Shown here: positions 28,022-37,356 of the stretch, piece by piece
Layout of the letters: each line of letters opens with the position of its first letter
Numbering within the stretch: the first letter of the stretch is position 1
DNA from: Treponema sp.
GTDB taxonomy: Bacteria > Spirochaetota > Spirochaetia > Treponematales > Treponemataceae
Assembly: GCA_017469785.1 (NCBI GenBank)
Contig: JAFUFU010000047.1
Coordinates: 37,147-101,146, forward strand
DNA length: 64,000 bases
Direction of reading: 5' to 3'
Notes under the pieces: model-generated
The model's input: the letters and a program-made list of their open reading frames with translations, nothing else
Told to the model about the DNA's origin: nothing
Database searches by the model: none
Program-made: the position numbers and the translations under genes

Positions 28022-30007
28022 TTACTGTCGGGTGACAGAGTGGGTGAGTTGTGTTTCATTGAACTGGAAGAGGTAGGTTCCTTTATCCACGTTCATGGTG
28101 ATGTTGCTTCCGTCTGATTTACCCCAGTTTGAGCCCCAGACCGGACCGTCATTGATACAGAATTTGAATTCTGCGAGTCCTGACCATTCAAAAGTGTAGG
28201 AACCCATCCAGATGACATCTCCGCTCTTTTTGTCAACGGTTCTGCGCATCTTTGTGCCGCCCCAGCCGTTCATGTTGCCCCGGAGATACATTGACTCTGC
28301 TGGAATGTAGACCGGCTTGTTGTCTTTTGCGGCCTTGTATTTTTCGCCGGCAACGTAGGTCTCGTCATCATAGAGGTTTTTCAGGGAACCGCTGCCCAGA
28401 TAGTAGACGCGGAAAGCGAAGGGGGCGAGGTTCGAGATTGTGACCGAAGAGCCGCTGAAGACAGCTGCCGGAGCGTCCGTATCACCGAGCAGGACAGAGC
28501 TCGCGGAAGCCTGTTTAGCGCCCGTGAAGCTTGCTGATGCGACAGCCGTGTCGCTGAGGTTATAGACGCAGAGAAGCGTTCCTTCAGCACCTGAAAGCTC
28601 GTAGGCCGCGAGCGTGTTCTGTGACGAAGAGAGCTTCTTCGCGCTTCCGGCCGAGAAAATTCCCGGATAGCTCTTTCTTAGCGAAAGGAGGGTGTGGTTC
28701 AGGTTCAGTGTAGAGTTGAATTCTTTTTCCTGCTCGGCTTCAAGCTCCCAGAGGAAGGGGCCGCGCAGTCGGAGGTCACCGCCCATGCTTGACTCTTTCT
28801 GGCCCAATTCATTGCCGTAGTAGATAAAAGGAATGGTGGGGCGGAGGAGGGAGAGGGCTGTGGCCAGATTGATTTTCTTGCGGTCGTTCATGAGCGTAAG
28901 TCCGAAGCGACCGGCATACTCATCATGGTTGCCAAGGAAGGTACCGTAGCCCTGGCCTGGAGCCGGATTTGCCCGGAGTGACGAGACGAGGCTGTCTTTT
29001 GAGCGGCTTACGCTGTCGATAACAGGTGTTCCCTGGTCAAAGTCCAGGACCGCGTGAAATTCCTTGCCGTTTCCCAGATATGAATTCAGCACATCCCTGT
29101 TGCTTGTAATCCACGTCTCGCTGACCATGAATTTGGGGCTTTCGTATTTGTCCAACTCGGCGCGGAGCTCCTGGAACCATTTGTGAGTCTCATCCGTGTT
29201 GGCGTAATTCCCGTCCTCTTCAACGAGATAGATTGCGGCGTCGATGCGCAGTCCGTCAAAGCCCTTGTTGAGCCAGTAGCGCACGACGTTTTTCATCTCT
29301 TCACGGACTTCGTAGTTGCGGTAGTTCAGGTCTGGCATTCCGCCGCCGAAAGCTCCGTAGTAATACTGTCCCTTGCTCAAAAACCATGTGCCCGGGTGTC
29401 CCATAGGAGTCCATGCGAGCTGTGTGTCGCTCCACATGTACCATCCGCGGTATTTTCCGCCCTTCACTGAGTCCTTGAACCAGGGATGCTCGCTTGAGGT
29501 GTGGTTCGGAACGAAATCAAAGATAATCTGCATTCCGCGCTTGTGGCATGAAGCGATAAGACTCTCCAAGTCCTTGTCTGTGCCGAACAGCTTGTTCAGG
29601 CTGTAATAATCGGTCGTGTCGTATCCGTGCATGTTGTTGCTGAGGGCAGTTCCCTTGCCTGCGCAGTCGAATACTGGCGAAAGCCATACGCCGTCACAGC
29701 CGAGAGTGTTCTTGATATAGTCGAGTTTTTCTTCGATTCCCTTCAAGTCACCGCATCCGTCTCCGTCCGAGTCTGCGAAACTCTTGACCCAGATGTGATA
29801 GAATGCCGTTTCCTGCCACCAGTTCTGCTTCAGTCCGCTTGCCTGATTTGTCGCATCGGATGGAAGCGCGTTCTTTTCGCTGACATAGTTCTGGTCGCCT
29901 GAGTAATCGAATAGGGGAGCGTTGGCGTTGCCCCCGACATTTCCTGTTGAAGCGCACGCTGAGAGAATCATTGCGGCTGCTGCAGAAAGAAAGCCTGTTT
30001 TTTTCAT
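28022..30007 (-). CDS. GH13 glycosidase lipoprotein with C-terminal starch-binding module
   Basis: 661 residues with lipobox LSAC (Cys about 18). The GH13 motifs are DFVPNHTS, GLRIDAAIYL (nucleophile about 255), MVSETW (acid about 296) and GNHDEY (about 361). This pattern fits neopullulanase- or oligo-1,6-glucosidase-like enzymes that act on branched or short maltodextrins. After the beta-sandwich, residues from about 568 (YLRGNMNGWGG) form an immunoglobulin-like starch-binding module resembling those in the next two gene products. It lies between the binding lipoprotein and the second amylase in one operon. Confidence 0.92.
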   Translation of the reverse strand: MKKTGFLSAAAAMILSACASTGNVGGNANAPLFDYSGDQNYVSEKNALPSDATNQASGLKQNWWQETAFYHIWVKSFADSDGDGCGDLKGIEEKLDYIKNTLGCDGVWLSPVFDCAGKGTALSNNMHGYDTTDYYSLNKLFGTDKDLESLIASCHKRGMQIIFDFVPNHTSSEHPWFKDSVKGGKYRGWYMWSDTQLAWTPMGHPGTWFLSKGQYYYGAFGGGMPDLNYRNYEVREEMKNVVRYWLNKGFDGLRIDAAIYLVEEDGNYANTDETHKWFQELRAELDKYESPKFMVSETWITSNRDVLNSYLGNGKEFHAVLDFDQGTPVIDSVSRSKDSLVSSLRANPAPGQGYGTFLGNHDEYAGRFGLTLMNDRKKINLATALSLLRPTIPFIYYGNELGQKESSMGGDLRLRGPFLWELEAEQEKEFNSTLNLNHTLLSLRKSYPGIFSAGSAKKLSSSQNTLAAYELSGAEGTLLCVYNLSDTAVASASFTGAKQASASSVLLGDTDAPAAVFSGSSVTISNLAPFAFRVYYLGSGSLKNLYDDETYVAGEKYKAAKDNKPVYIPAESMYLRGNMNGWGGTKMRRTVDKKSGDVIWMGSYTFEWSGLAEFKFCINDGPVWGSNWGKSDGSNITMNVDKGTYLFQFNETQLTHSVTRQ

Positions 30008-30020
30008 AAGGACTCCTGTT

Positions 30021-30060
30021 CGCTCCCCGAAAAAGTGAATATGGCAGCCCCCCGGGAGCG
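30021..30060 (-). other. stem-loop between starch operon genes
   Basis: CGCTCCC (30021-30027) pairs with GGGAGCG (30054-30060) just before the start of the GH13 gene, with no T run after it. It may stabilise the upstream message or tune expression of the downstream genes. Confidence 0.45.
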
Positions 30061-30091
30061 GGAAGGACTGTCATATATTTTGATTTATGGG

Positions 30092-31294
30092 TTAGTTAGA
30101 TTCTGGAATTACCGTGAGGTAGAGGCACTCAACACCAGGTATTACAACGAGTTTATAATTTCCCGCAGCGAGCGTTGCCGATGCATTTCCATCAGAAGCA
30201 GATTCAAATTTGCTTGTACTTCCAGATGTTACAGTAGTAGATGCTTTATAACCGTTATCCCAGCCACTTTTTGTGAAAATCTTGAATTCAGAGCCTGTTG
30301 CCTCTTCAGTAAGTGCTAAATCATAAGAGTACACACCATTAGTTTCCGTAAAGGCTTTTGAGCCTTCTGCTCCGGGCTCTGTCCAGCCGCCAACGAGGGT
30401 TCCGGTTATGTAAAGCGTTTCAATTTCCACTAAGCTGATGCTAGTGTTGCTGTCTCCTGAACCTGAGTTGTTTCCGTTTTCTGTATTTTCTGTGGCTTCA
30501 ATGACAACTTTAAGTTTTTTAGATGTCGGGGTGATTGTCACCTTATAAGTTGTACCGTTTGTAAGACCTGTGAAACTTGCATTTGAATTGTCACCGTCAG
30601 CGAGTGTGAGTTCGCCTTCGCTACCAAGCGCGATTGTTCCCATTCCGTATGTTTTTTCTGCTGTCCAGCTTGCATCACTGATTTTAAATGACATAGACGC
30701 CGCTGTTGCCTTAAATGTGACAGAATATGTTCCGTCACTGTTTTTGGTCAACGTATCGCTTGTTCCCCAGCTGTTCATGTCACCGCGGATACAAAGTCCT
30801 GTCAAATCAATGACCTCACCGTCATCCTCTTCGTCGTCTGTCGGTTCCGGATCGTCCGCGATTACGGTTGTCTCGAATCTCCAGTTGTCGCTCCAGTCGC
30901 CGTCAGCGTTCCAAAGCCAGCTTCCGCCCTTGGTGAACTTGCCGGCATCAAACTGGTCGCCGTCGCCGTTATGGAAAATGAGGCTGTATTCGCTGCTTCC
31001 GATTCCCGTGACATTTGTCGCATAGAAGCCTGCGTATTCGCCTGTGAGGGCGGTCATTTCTGTTCCAGGCCATGCGCCCAGAGGCTCGGTTTCTCCTGTC
31101 GCAAAGGCATAGGCGTAGAATTTTTTCCAGCCTGAGCAAGCCGCCGCTGACGAGTCGATTCCGACTTCTGTCTTTATGCCGTCGTCAGCATATTCGCCTT
31201 CGACTTCTCCCTCAAACTCTGTACGGCAGCTGGCAAAGAGGGCTGCTGCACATGCAATGGCAAGTGCTATAGTTCGTTTTTTGAATAGTTTCAT
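30092..31294 (-). CDS. multi-module starch-binding lipoprotein
   Basis: 400 residues with lipobox FASC (Cys about 23). Three modules follow: an N-terminal one resembling CBM26 (FYAYAFATGETEPLGAWPG, then YSLIFHNGDGDQFDAG), an Asp/Glu-rich linker, and two SusE/SusF-like sandwiches, one starting LCIRGDMNSWG and one LYITGTLVGGW. No catalytic domain is present. It most likely sits on the outer surface and holds starch for the glycosidases, as SusE and SusF do in Bacteroides; that parallel is inference. Only 17 bases separate it from the porin-like gene upstream. Confidence 0.82.
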   Translation of the reverse strand: MKLFKKRTIALAIACAAALFASCRTEFEGEVEGEYADDGIKTEVGIDSSAAACSGWKKFYAYAFATGETEPLGAWPGTEMTALTGEYAGFYATNVTGIGSSEYSLIFHNGDGDQFDAGKFTKGGSWLWNADGDWSDNWRFETTVIADDPEPTDDEEDDGEVIDLTGLCIRGDMNSWGTSDTLTKNSDGTYSVTFKATAASMSFKISDASWTAEKTYGMGTIALGSEGELTLADGDNSNASFTGLTNGTTYKVTITPTSKKLKVVIEATENTENGNNSGSGDSNTSISLVEIETLYITGTLVGGWTEPGAEGSKAFTETNGVYSYDLALTEEATGSEFKIFTKSGWDNGYKASTTVTSGSTSKFESASDGNASATLAAGNYKLVVIPGVECLYLTVIPESN

Positions 31295-31311
31295 AAGTCG
31301 CCTCCTTTTTT

Positions 31312-33477
31312 TTAGAAATCAATGTTCACGCCGATGCGGAACTTGGCAACATTTGCAGACCAGTCATTTGCCCGGTCAAGTACATAGTCGCGAAGGAAGA
31401 ATTTGCCCCACATTCCGCCGAAACCTGAGAATGGGTCAAAGTTGTAGCTAACTTCTGAGTGAAGGGTGACGTTCCATGTGCGGTTAATCACTTTCTTTGC
31501 TCCGAATGCGAATCCCCATGGGCTGATTCCGGTGTCGCTGAAGCTGTCAATGCCGTCATAAGCTTGTCGGACGCCTGCTCCCAGCATGAATGTAACTCCG
31601 AAGGGTGAGTCAATCGTTCCCAGCAATGAGTGGAGAGCGTAATTCTGAACCGCCGACTGGTAGTAGACTCCGTGTGTCGGATTACCGTTGTAGCCGTAGA
31701 TGATGCTGATGTCGCTTCTCGGAATGAATCGAAGGCCGGCCTCGCTCAAGATTGTCTCGCGAAGCTTGTCTCCGCGCTGGTATCTGTCTTCTTCTTCCGT
31801 TACGTGCGATACTTCGACATAGCCGTCTACGGAAGATGTCTGGTTAAGGATTTCCGAGAGGTTGTAGTTGAAGCGCGGGCGGACAACGATTTCCATGTTG
31901 TCCACGTTCTTGTAGTATGAGTGGCTTTCCTCGTCTGTGAGGTTCTTCTGAATATATGGAAGAACTCCGACCGAAAGATTGCTGTTGATTGTGTATCCAA
32001 TGTCAGTCCAAAGACGGAGCGTGTTTACCGGACCGAGCTGTCGGGAAAGCTGGTTTTCCTGCTCTTCTTCCTGATAGCCTTCCTTTACGTAGAGCATGTG
32101 CGCCTGATATCCGCGGAAGCGTCCGCCAAGAACCACGTTGAGCGGCGCATAGTTGATTGTAAGGTTCACGTTTGCAGCCGCATTGTCCAGCTTGTCATCA
32201 GGATCCCAGTCAACGCCTCCTACATCCGGTGAATCCGGGTCATAGCGTACGACTTTGTTCGGGTCGTTTGTGCTTCGGCTGTTTCCATAAAGGTTGTAAA
32301 GGCCGTTTGCCTTGACTGTTACGGGACCGAATGTGCCCCTGTAACCGGCGATGATGTCGCTTTCGACGATATCGTCAAATGCCCGCTCTTTTGTGTCGCC
32401 GTATGCGCCGTTGTACTGAAGGTCAACATAATGGTTGTTCAGGATTGTGGCCGCGAGCCATGAGTAAAGTCCGTAGCGGTGCCCTTTCCGGTCCGCGCTC
32501 CTGTTCGGGGCGACTGCAGCCGAGAGGCGGAGCTTGCCGTCCGTGAGCTGGCTTACGAATTCTGTAAACTGATATCCTGTCTCAAGATGTCCGAAACCGC
32601 CCGCTGACTCGTAGCCTGCCTCCCATTCAGGATCGACGGTCGTCCAGTTCACGTTGTTGTGACCGGGAAGACCTGCGTATTTCCAGCCCATCGTGTACTG
32701 GAGCCATGGGAATGCGATTCCGAATTTGAAATGCCCGAGGTATGAGAAATCATCCTCATCGGCGTCGCTTGCCCGGTTTTCTGATCTGTTTGCGTATGCA
32801 ATCGGGTCAAAGAGGCCGAGGCGCAAATCGCGGAAACCATCGCCCCATGAAAGCACGTCACGCTGATAGAGGTTGATGAAATCCTCGTTCTCCGCCGTGG
32901 CCAGCTCGAAGAAGATTGGGACGTTTGGTGTGACCGTACCGGTGAATTTCCAGTATGACTTGAATCCAAGACCTGCTGAATCTTCTTTGATTTTGTTTTT
33001 GTATGAGCCGTCATCCTTTTTCTCGGTGGTTGTCCATGCGTTCTGGAAGCCGATGTTTGTCCAGTTGTGGAATTCCACGTGCTGCTCCCTGGGTTTTGCC
33101 TTCGGGAGCGCTTTTCCGATTTTTCCAGAATTGTCGATGGTGACTACTCCGTTCTGTCCTCCGAAGCCATCGTCAGAGCTGTCCGGAGCCGCCGTGTCAT
33201 AAATCCAGTTTCCGTCAGCTACGAATTTGTAGGTAACTGATGAGCCCGGGTTCACTTTGAGTTTGAGTTCCCATCCGTTATCCGTGCGGTTCATCGGATC
33301 AGACTCCATGTTCCATCCGTTGAAATCGCCGACCAAGTACACTGCAGACGCATTTTTGTCTGCGTATGTGAATGTGAGTTCCACCTGCCCGTCATCGTCC
33401 TTTGCGGCGGTGACGTTTGCTGTGGCGAGCGAAACTGAGACAATCAATGTGGTGAGTGCAACAAGTAACTTTTTCAC
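31312..33477 (-). CDS. CBM48-like domain fused to an outer-membrane beta-barrel
   Basis: 721 residues. A cleavable signal peptide (1-20) is followed by a CBM48/isoamylase-N-like sandwich (about 30-112: VELTFTYADKNASAVYLVGDFNGW, YKFVADGNWIYDTAAP). The rest, from about residue 135, is a long series of amphipathic strands ending in FRIGVNIDF, typical of an outer-membrane barrel. I infer a maltodextrin porin with a built-in starch-binding domain; the domain may face either side of the membrane. The GTG start has AGGAGG 4 bases upstream. It is the first gene of the starch operon, immediately behind a LacI-type operator. Confidence 0.82.
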   Translation of the reverse strand: MKKLLVALTTLIVSVSLATANVTAAKDDDGQVELTFTYADKNASAVYLVGDFNGWNMESDPMNRTDNGWELKLKVNPGSSVTYKFVADGNWIYDTAAPDSSDDGFGGQNGVVTIDNSGKIGKALPKAKPREQHVEFHNWTNIGFQNAWTTTEKKDDGSYKNKIKEDSAGLGFKSYWKFTGTVTPNVPIFFELATAENEDFINLYQRDVLSWGDGFRDLRLGLFDPIAYANRSENRASDADEDDFSYLGHFKFGIAFPWLQYTMGWKYAGLPGHNNVNWTTVDPEWEAGYESAGGFGHLETGYQFTEFVSQLTDGKLRLSAAVAPNRSADRKGHRYGLYSWLAATILNNHYVDLQYNGAYGDTKERAFDDIVESDIIAGYRGTFGPVTVKANGLYNLYGNSRSTNDPNKVVRYDPDSPDVGGVDWDPDDKLDNAAANVNLTINYAPLNVVLGGRFRGYQAHMLYVKEGYQEEEQENQLSRQLGPVNTLRLWTDIGYTINSNLSVGVLPYIQKNLTDEESHSYYKNVDNMEIVVRPRFNYNLSEILNQTSSVDGYVEVSHVTEEEDRYQRGDKLRETILSEAGLRFIPRSDISIIYGYNGNPTHGVYYQSAVQNYALHSLLGTIDSPFGVTFMLGAGVRQAYDGIDSFSDTGISPWGFAFGAKKVINRTWNVTLHSEVSYNFDPFSGFGGMWGKFFLRDYVLDRANDWSANVAKFRIGVNIDF

Positions 33478-33491
33478 ATTTCCTCCTATGG

Positions 33492-33503
33492 TTTATCGCT
33501 AAA
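33492..33503. promoter_or_regulatory. LacI-family operator O1
   Basis: TTTATCGCTAAA, a near-palindrome with the central CG typical of LacI-family operators. It starts about 2 bases after the predicted transcription start of the starch operon, where a bound repressor would block transcription. The same sequence recurs inverted at 33655-33666. Confidence 0.78.
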
Positions 33504-33511
33504 CTAAAACA

Positions 33512-33540
33512 AGCATAAATCAGCTTTTTTTATTTGTCAA
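33512..33540 (-). promoter_or_regulatory. starch operon promoter
   Basis: On the minus strand a perfect TTGACA (33540-33535) lies 17 bases from TATGCT (33517-33512). Transcription should start near 33505, at the edge of operator O1. Confidence 0.78.
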
Positions 33541-33654
33541 TAAATTTTTCAGATTTTTTATTTTGCTGAAAATATACGGAATAATCAAAAAATATTGGGT
33601 TTTGCACTGTAATTATCTAGAGATTTTGGAGATTTTGCGAAAGTATTGAAATAG

Positions 33655-33666
33655 TTTAGCGATAAA
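33655..33666. promoter_or_regulatory. LacI-family operator O2
   Basis: TTTAGCGATAAA, the exact reverse complement of O1; the identity extends a few bases further on one side. It lies 12 bases upstream of the lacI -35 box, and its centre is 163 bases from that of O1, so one tetramer could bridge both by looping. Confidence 0.75.
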
Positions 33667-33678
33667 TTAAAAATAGGC

Positions 33679-33708
33679 TTTACATTTTAGCTAGAAGTAT
33701 GGTTTAAT
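33679..33708 (+). promoter_or_regulatory. promoter of the LacI-family gene, leaderless arrangement
   Basis: TTTACA (33679-33684), 18 bases, then TTTAAT (33703-33708). The ATG at 33716 follows 7 bases later without a Shine-Dalgarno. Confidence 0.6.
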
Positions 33709-33715
33709 AGTCTTG

Positions 33716-34732
33716 ATGGCTACTTTAAAAGAAATTGCGCAAAAAGCTGGCGTCAGCGTCATGACTGTATCTAATGTTGTCAACGGAAAGCACTCAAAGG
33801 TTTCCAAGGATACTTTTGATTACATCCTTTCACTTATAGATAAATACGATTATGTTCCGAACCTGAACGCCCGTTCCCTGGTAAAAAAATCTTCTCATAC
33901 TATCGTTGTATTCACGAGTACCTTCGTTTCTCATGGGAATGTATTTAAGGACCCTTATTTGTCAGAGTTTTTTGGTGAGCTGGAGAGCTTTATCCGTGAA
34001 AACGGTTATTATGTCCTTGTACAGACTGTTGATGCCCTTCAGAGTGCGGCCGCTTCGCTGCGAAACTGGCATGCCGACGGGGCGATTTTCATGTCTCCGC
34101 TTCCGGCCGAAAAAATCAGGAAGATTCAGGCTCAGTATCCCTGTCCCGTGGTCTTTGTTGACAGCAATGATCCCGAACCGTCAACGCTTACGGTTGGCAT
34201 TAACGAATTCAAGGGCGGTTACATCGCCACGAAATACCTTCTTTCTCAGGGACATCGTAGGATTGGAATCGCCGGTTTTTATGACGAGTCGGCAAAAATC
34301 GTCCAGGAGCGTTACAAAGGCTATGTGGCTGCCCTTAAAGAATTCGGAATGTCCGAGTCTGATGCCGTCATACTCCATACGGTCACGACCTACGAGGCCG
34401 GCATGAAGCTTGGGAGCGCCCTTGCGAATCACGAATATGACATTACCGCGGTGTTTGCTACCGCTGACTTGCTGGCCCTGGGCATTATGGAGGGAGCGCG
34501 GCTGAACGGATGCGTTATTCCGCGGGATTTGTCGCTCATCGGTTTTGATAACCTGTCTCTCTGCGATATTGTCACGCCCAAGCTGACTTCTGTCTCTCAG
34601 GATTTGCGACTGAAGGCGCGCAGTGTGGTTGACCTTCTCTTTAGATCCATCGAGGGCAAGGCTGATTCTGACAACAAGATTGTCTGTGACGTTCAGCTGG
34701 AGCTTCGCCAGTCAGTGCAGGCTGTCTCCTAG
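33716..34732 (+). CDS. LacI-family regulator of the starch operon
   Basis: 338 residues. The N-terminal helix-turn-helix and hinge are standard (TLKEIAQKAGVSVMTVSNVVNGKHSKVSKDT), followed by a periplasmic-binding-protein-like effector domain. Divergent placement and paired operators indicate it controls the starch operon and itself, probably responding to a maltodextrin; the effector is inference. Its last 4 bases overlap the end of the convergent mutS2 gene. A TTG codon directly upstream could also serve as start. Confidence 0.9.
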   Translation: MATLKEIAQKAGVSVMTVSNVVNGKHSKVSKDTFDYILSLIDKYDYVPNLNARSLVKKSSHTIVVFTSTFVSHGNVFKDPYLSEFFGELESFIRENGYYVLVQTVDALQSAAASLRNWHADGAIFMSPLPAEKIRKIQAQYPCPVVFVDSNDPEPSTLTVGINEFKGGYIATKYLLSQGHRRIGIAGFYDESAKIVQERYKGYVAALKEFGMSESDAVILHTVTTYEAGMKLGSALANHEYDITAVFATADLLALGIMEGARLNGCVIPRDLSLIGFDNLSLCDIVTPKLTSVSQDLRLKARSVVDLLFRSIEGKADSDNKIVCDVQLELRQSVQAVS

Positions 34733-37350
34733 TTCATTTCAACGTAGGTTTTTCCGAATCCTCCGTCTTCCGGCCGCGCATAGTAGAATGATTTTACGCC
34801 GGGATAGTTCGACAGATAATCCTGGACGGCCTGCTGCAGTATGCCGTTTCCCTTGCCGTGAATCACGCTGAAACTCTTGAAGCTGGTCATGGCGCAAAGG
34901 TCGAGTTGTTTCTGCAGCGCGCGTATGGCCTCTTCCTCTCGCATGCCCAAAAGCCGGAGCTCAAAGACCGGGCTTCCGTTTCCATCGTCCCCGTTCAATT
35001 CCACGGTATAATCAGCGGTTCCTGTGCGGGCGGGGGCAATCAGTTCCATGTCCTTTTCTTTTACGCTCATGCGGATTGAGCCAAGTTGTACCGTCCACAG
35101 CCCTTTTTTCTCTTCGTGAAGAAGGGTTCCGCGACTTCTGCTTTTTCCAACCAGGACTTCCGCTCCTTCACAGAATTCAAATTTTGGCGCAGGCCTGTTT
35201 TTTGCCCGGGGAGCCAGATTGAAAACTTCCTCGTCAGTGTAGGTTGCCTTTGCCGTTTTGAGGGCTTCCTTGTTGCTGATTTTTTTCTTTGTTTTCTTGC
35301 TTGAGGAGACGCGGTTTTCCGAGGATTTTGAGATTTTCATGCCGTTTTCAAGCAGAATTTCCTCGTTTTCGATTCTCTCACGCAGGGATTTTTCTTCTTC
35401 TTCGAGTTTTTCCTTTTCTTCTTCAAGGGTGATTTCCTGAAGCTCCACGTCCTCGGTCAAATCATCGATGAATTTGCGCATTTTCAGGGTCTTTTCCCTC
35501 GTGATTTCGCCTTCACGGAGTTCCCTTACGAGATTCTCAAGGGTTTTTCTGGTTTCACGCAAGAATCGTGATTCGCTTCTGGATTCGCGTTCCTTCAGCT
35601 CGTTTTCTTTCTGGCGGAGCTTCAGGTCTTTCTGTTCCAGCTTGAGGATTTTTTCGCCCTGCTGGTTTTCAAGTCGGGCAAATTCTTTTTCCCGGCGGTC
35701 AAGCTCAGCGTGCTTTTGGGTGAGCCCCCGGATTAAAGTGGAGACATCAGCCTGCTGGTTGGTAAGGTATGATTTTGCTTTTGCGACAATGGCGCCGGGA
35801 AGGCCGGAGCGTTTGGCAATGTCCAGGGCGTGGCTTTCGCCGGGGACGCCCATCAAGATTCTGTATGTCGGTGCCAGTGAATCAGCGTCAAATTCCGCGC
35901 TGGCGTTTATGCAGGACGGCGTAGTGTATCCGTAATTCTTCAGGCTTCCGTGATGGGTCGTAACGAGGACGAAAGCTTTTTTTGCGATAAGGCTGTCGAG
36001 GCAGGCCATTGCAACGGCACCTCCTTCCTGCGGGTCAGTGCCGCCGCCGAATTCATCAAGAAGCACCAGTGAATGTTCGTCCGCGTGTTTCACAGCCGCC
36101 GCTATGTTTTTCATGTGGGCGGAAAATGTGGAAAGGGAGTTGTCGATGGACTGGTCATCACCGATATCGGCAAAAATCGCGTTGAATACAGGAAGCCGCG
36201 TTCCGTCGCTGGCTGGAATCGGGAAGCCTGACTGGTTCAGCATGGAAAGGAGGGCAAAGGTCTTTAGCGTGACGGTTTTTCCGCCGGTGTTTGGACCGGT
36301 GATTATGAGAATGTTTTTGCCGGGAAGCCACTTAATGTCGATAGGAACGGCCTTGTCTCCCAAAAGGGGGTGCCTGGCCTGCAATAAAAGGGGTGGGAGG
36401 CCTTCTGAATCTTGCTCAGCTTGACCGCTTTTCTCAAGAGAACTCTGGTTTTCGCAGTGAAGGGCATAATTGCAGAGATGTTCTGCTCCCCAGCGGGCGG
36501 CGGCGTAAGTCGCATCAAAAAGAGTCATGCTCTTGAGGGCGGCTTTCAAGTCATCGTAAAGGGGATGGAGAAGAGCCGTGGTTTCCTTGAAAATCTTGCG
36601 GGTTTCCTGGGCAAGGCGGGCTTCTTCCTGCAAAAGCTCGTTGTTTTTCCGCACCACTTCTTCCGGCTCGATAAAAAGAGTCTGCCCCGAAGAGGAGACT
36701 TCATGGACGATGCCGGAAATCCTGTTCCTCTGGCTGGCCTTTACGGCAAGAACCTGCCTGTCAGCCCTGAAAGCAGGAACATTGCTTTCAAGCACTGAAT
36801 TGAGCGTTGTGTCGCTGGTGTATTTCTTGAGGGCGGCTTTAATCTCGCCGTTGATTTCAGCGATTCTTGCCCTGATTTCCCGGAGAACTGGCAAGTCTTT
36901 AAGCTCGCCCGTCCTGTCGATGATTCTGGAGACCGTGTTTTGAGTCTGTTCAAGGGCAGAATAGGGGAGACTTTCCGCCATGTCGAGGAGATTTTTAAGG
37001 GAAAGCTCGGAGGCCGATGTTTTGACCGATGAATACAGTGAAAGTGCAGAGTCGGCAAAGAGCATGAGGGCATAAAGCTGCTCCTGTTCGAGCGTGGTTC
37101 CCTCAGCCTGCAAAAGCTTTAAGAACGAAGCGATTTCGCCCCAGCCCTGCAAGCGGATCGGGTTTTTAGATTGAATGGCCCGCTGCCATTGAGAGGAAAG
37201 CCTTTTTAGAGAGTTGATTTCGTCGATTTTTTCCCTGGTGAAGGGCTCCCGTCGTAAAATAGAGGCTTTTCCTTCCTCGCTCACGCAGAACCCTGCGATT
37301 TCGTCACGGATTCGGTAATAGTCCAGTTGTTCAAGTGTTTTTCTGTGCAT
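34729..37350 (-). CDS. mutS2: MutS2-type ATPase/endonuclease
   Basis: 873 residues. In order: the MutS core (clamp and lever regions), an ABC-like ATPase with Walker A GPNTGGKT near residue 340 and DEFGGGTDPQEG, a long coiled coil (about 510-690), and a C-terminal Smr domain ending in the HGKGNGIL motif. MutS2 acts on stalled or collided ribosomes and on recombination intermediates in other bacteria. The mismatch-recognition domain of MutS is absent, as expected. rsgA, another ribosome factor, is directly upstream on the same strand. Confidence 0.95.
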   Translation of the reverse strand: MHRKTLEQLDYYRIRDEIAGFCVSEEGKASILRREPFTREKIDEINSLKRLSSQWQRAIQSKNPIRLQGWGEIASFLKLLQAEGTTLEQEQLYALMLFADSALSLYSSVKTSASELSLKNLLDMAESLPYSALEQTQNTVSRIIDRTGELKDLPVLREIRARIAEINGEIKAALKKYTSDTTLNSVLESNVPAFRADRQVLAVKASQRNRISGIVHEVSSSGQTLFIEPEEVVRKNNELLQEEARLAQETRKIFKETTALLHPLYDDLKAALKSMTLFDATYAAARWGAEHLCNYALHCENQSSLEKSGQAEQDSEGLPPLLLQARHPLLGDKAVPIDIKWLPGKNILIITGPNTGGKTVTLKTFALLSMLNQSGFPIPASDGTRLPVFNAIFADIGDDQSIDNSLSTFSAHMKNIAAAVKHADEHSLVLLDEFGGGTDPQEGGAVAMACLDSLIAKKAFVLVTTHHGSLKNYGYTTPSCINASAEFDADSLAPTYRILMGVPGESHALDIAKRSGLPGAIVAKAKSYLTNQQADVSTLIRGLTQKHAELDRREKEFARLENQQGEKILKLEQKDLKLRQKENELKERESRSESRFLRETRKTLENLVRELREGEITREKTLKMRKFIDDLTEDVELQEITLEEEKEKLEEEEKSLRERIENEEILLENGMKISKSSENRVSSSKKTKKKISNKEALKTAKATYTDEEVFNLAPRAKNRPAPKFEFCEGAEVLVGKSRSRGTLLHEEKKGLWTVQLGSIRMSVKEKDMELIAPARTGTADYTVELNGDDGNGSPVFELRLLGMREEEAIRALQKQLDLCAMTSFKSFSVIHGKGNGILQQAVQDYLSNYPGVKSFYYARPEDGGFGKTYVEMN

Positions 37351-37356
37351 TTGGGC

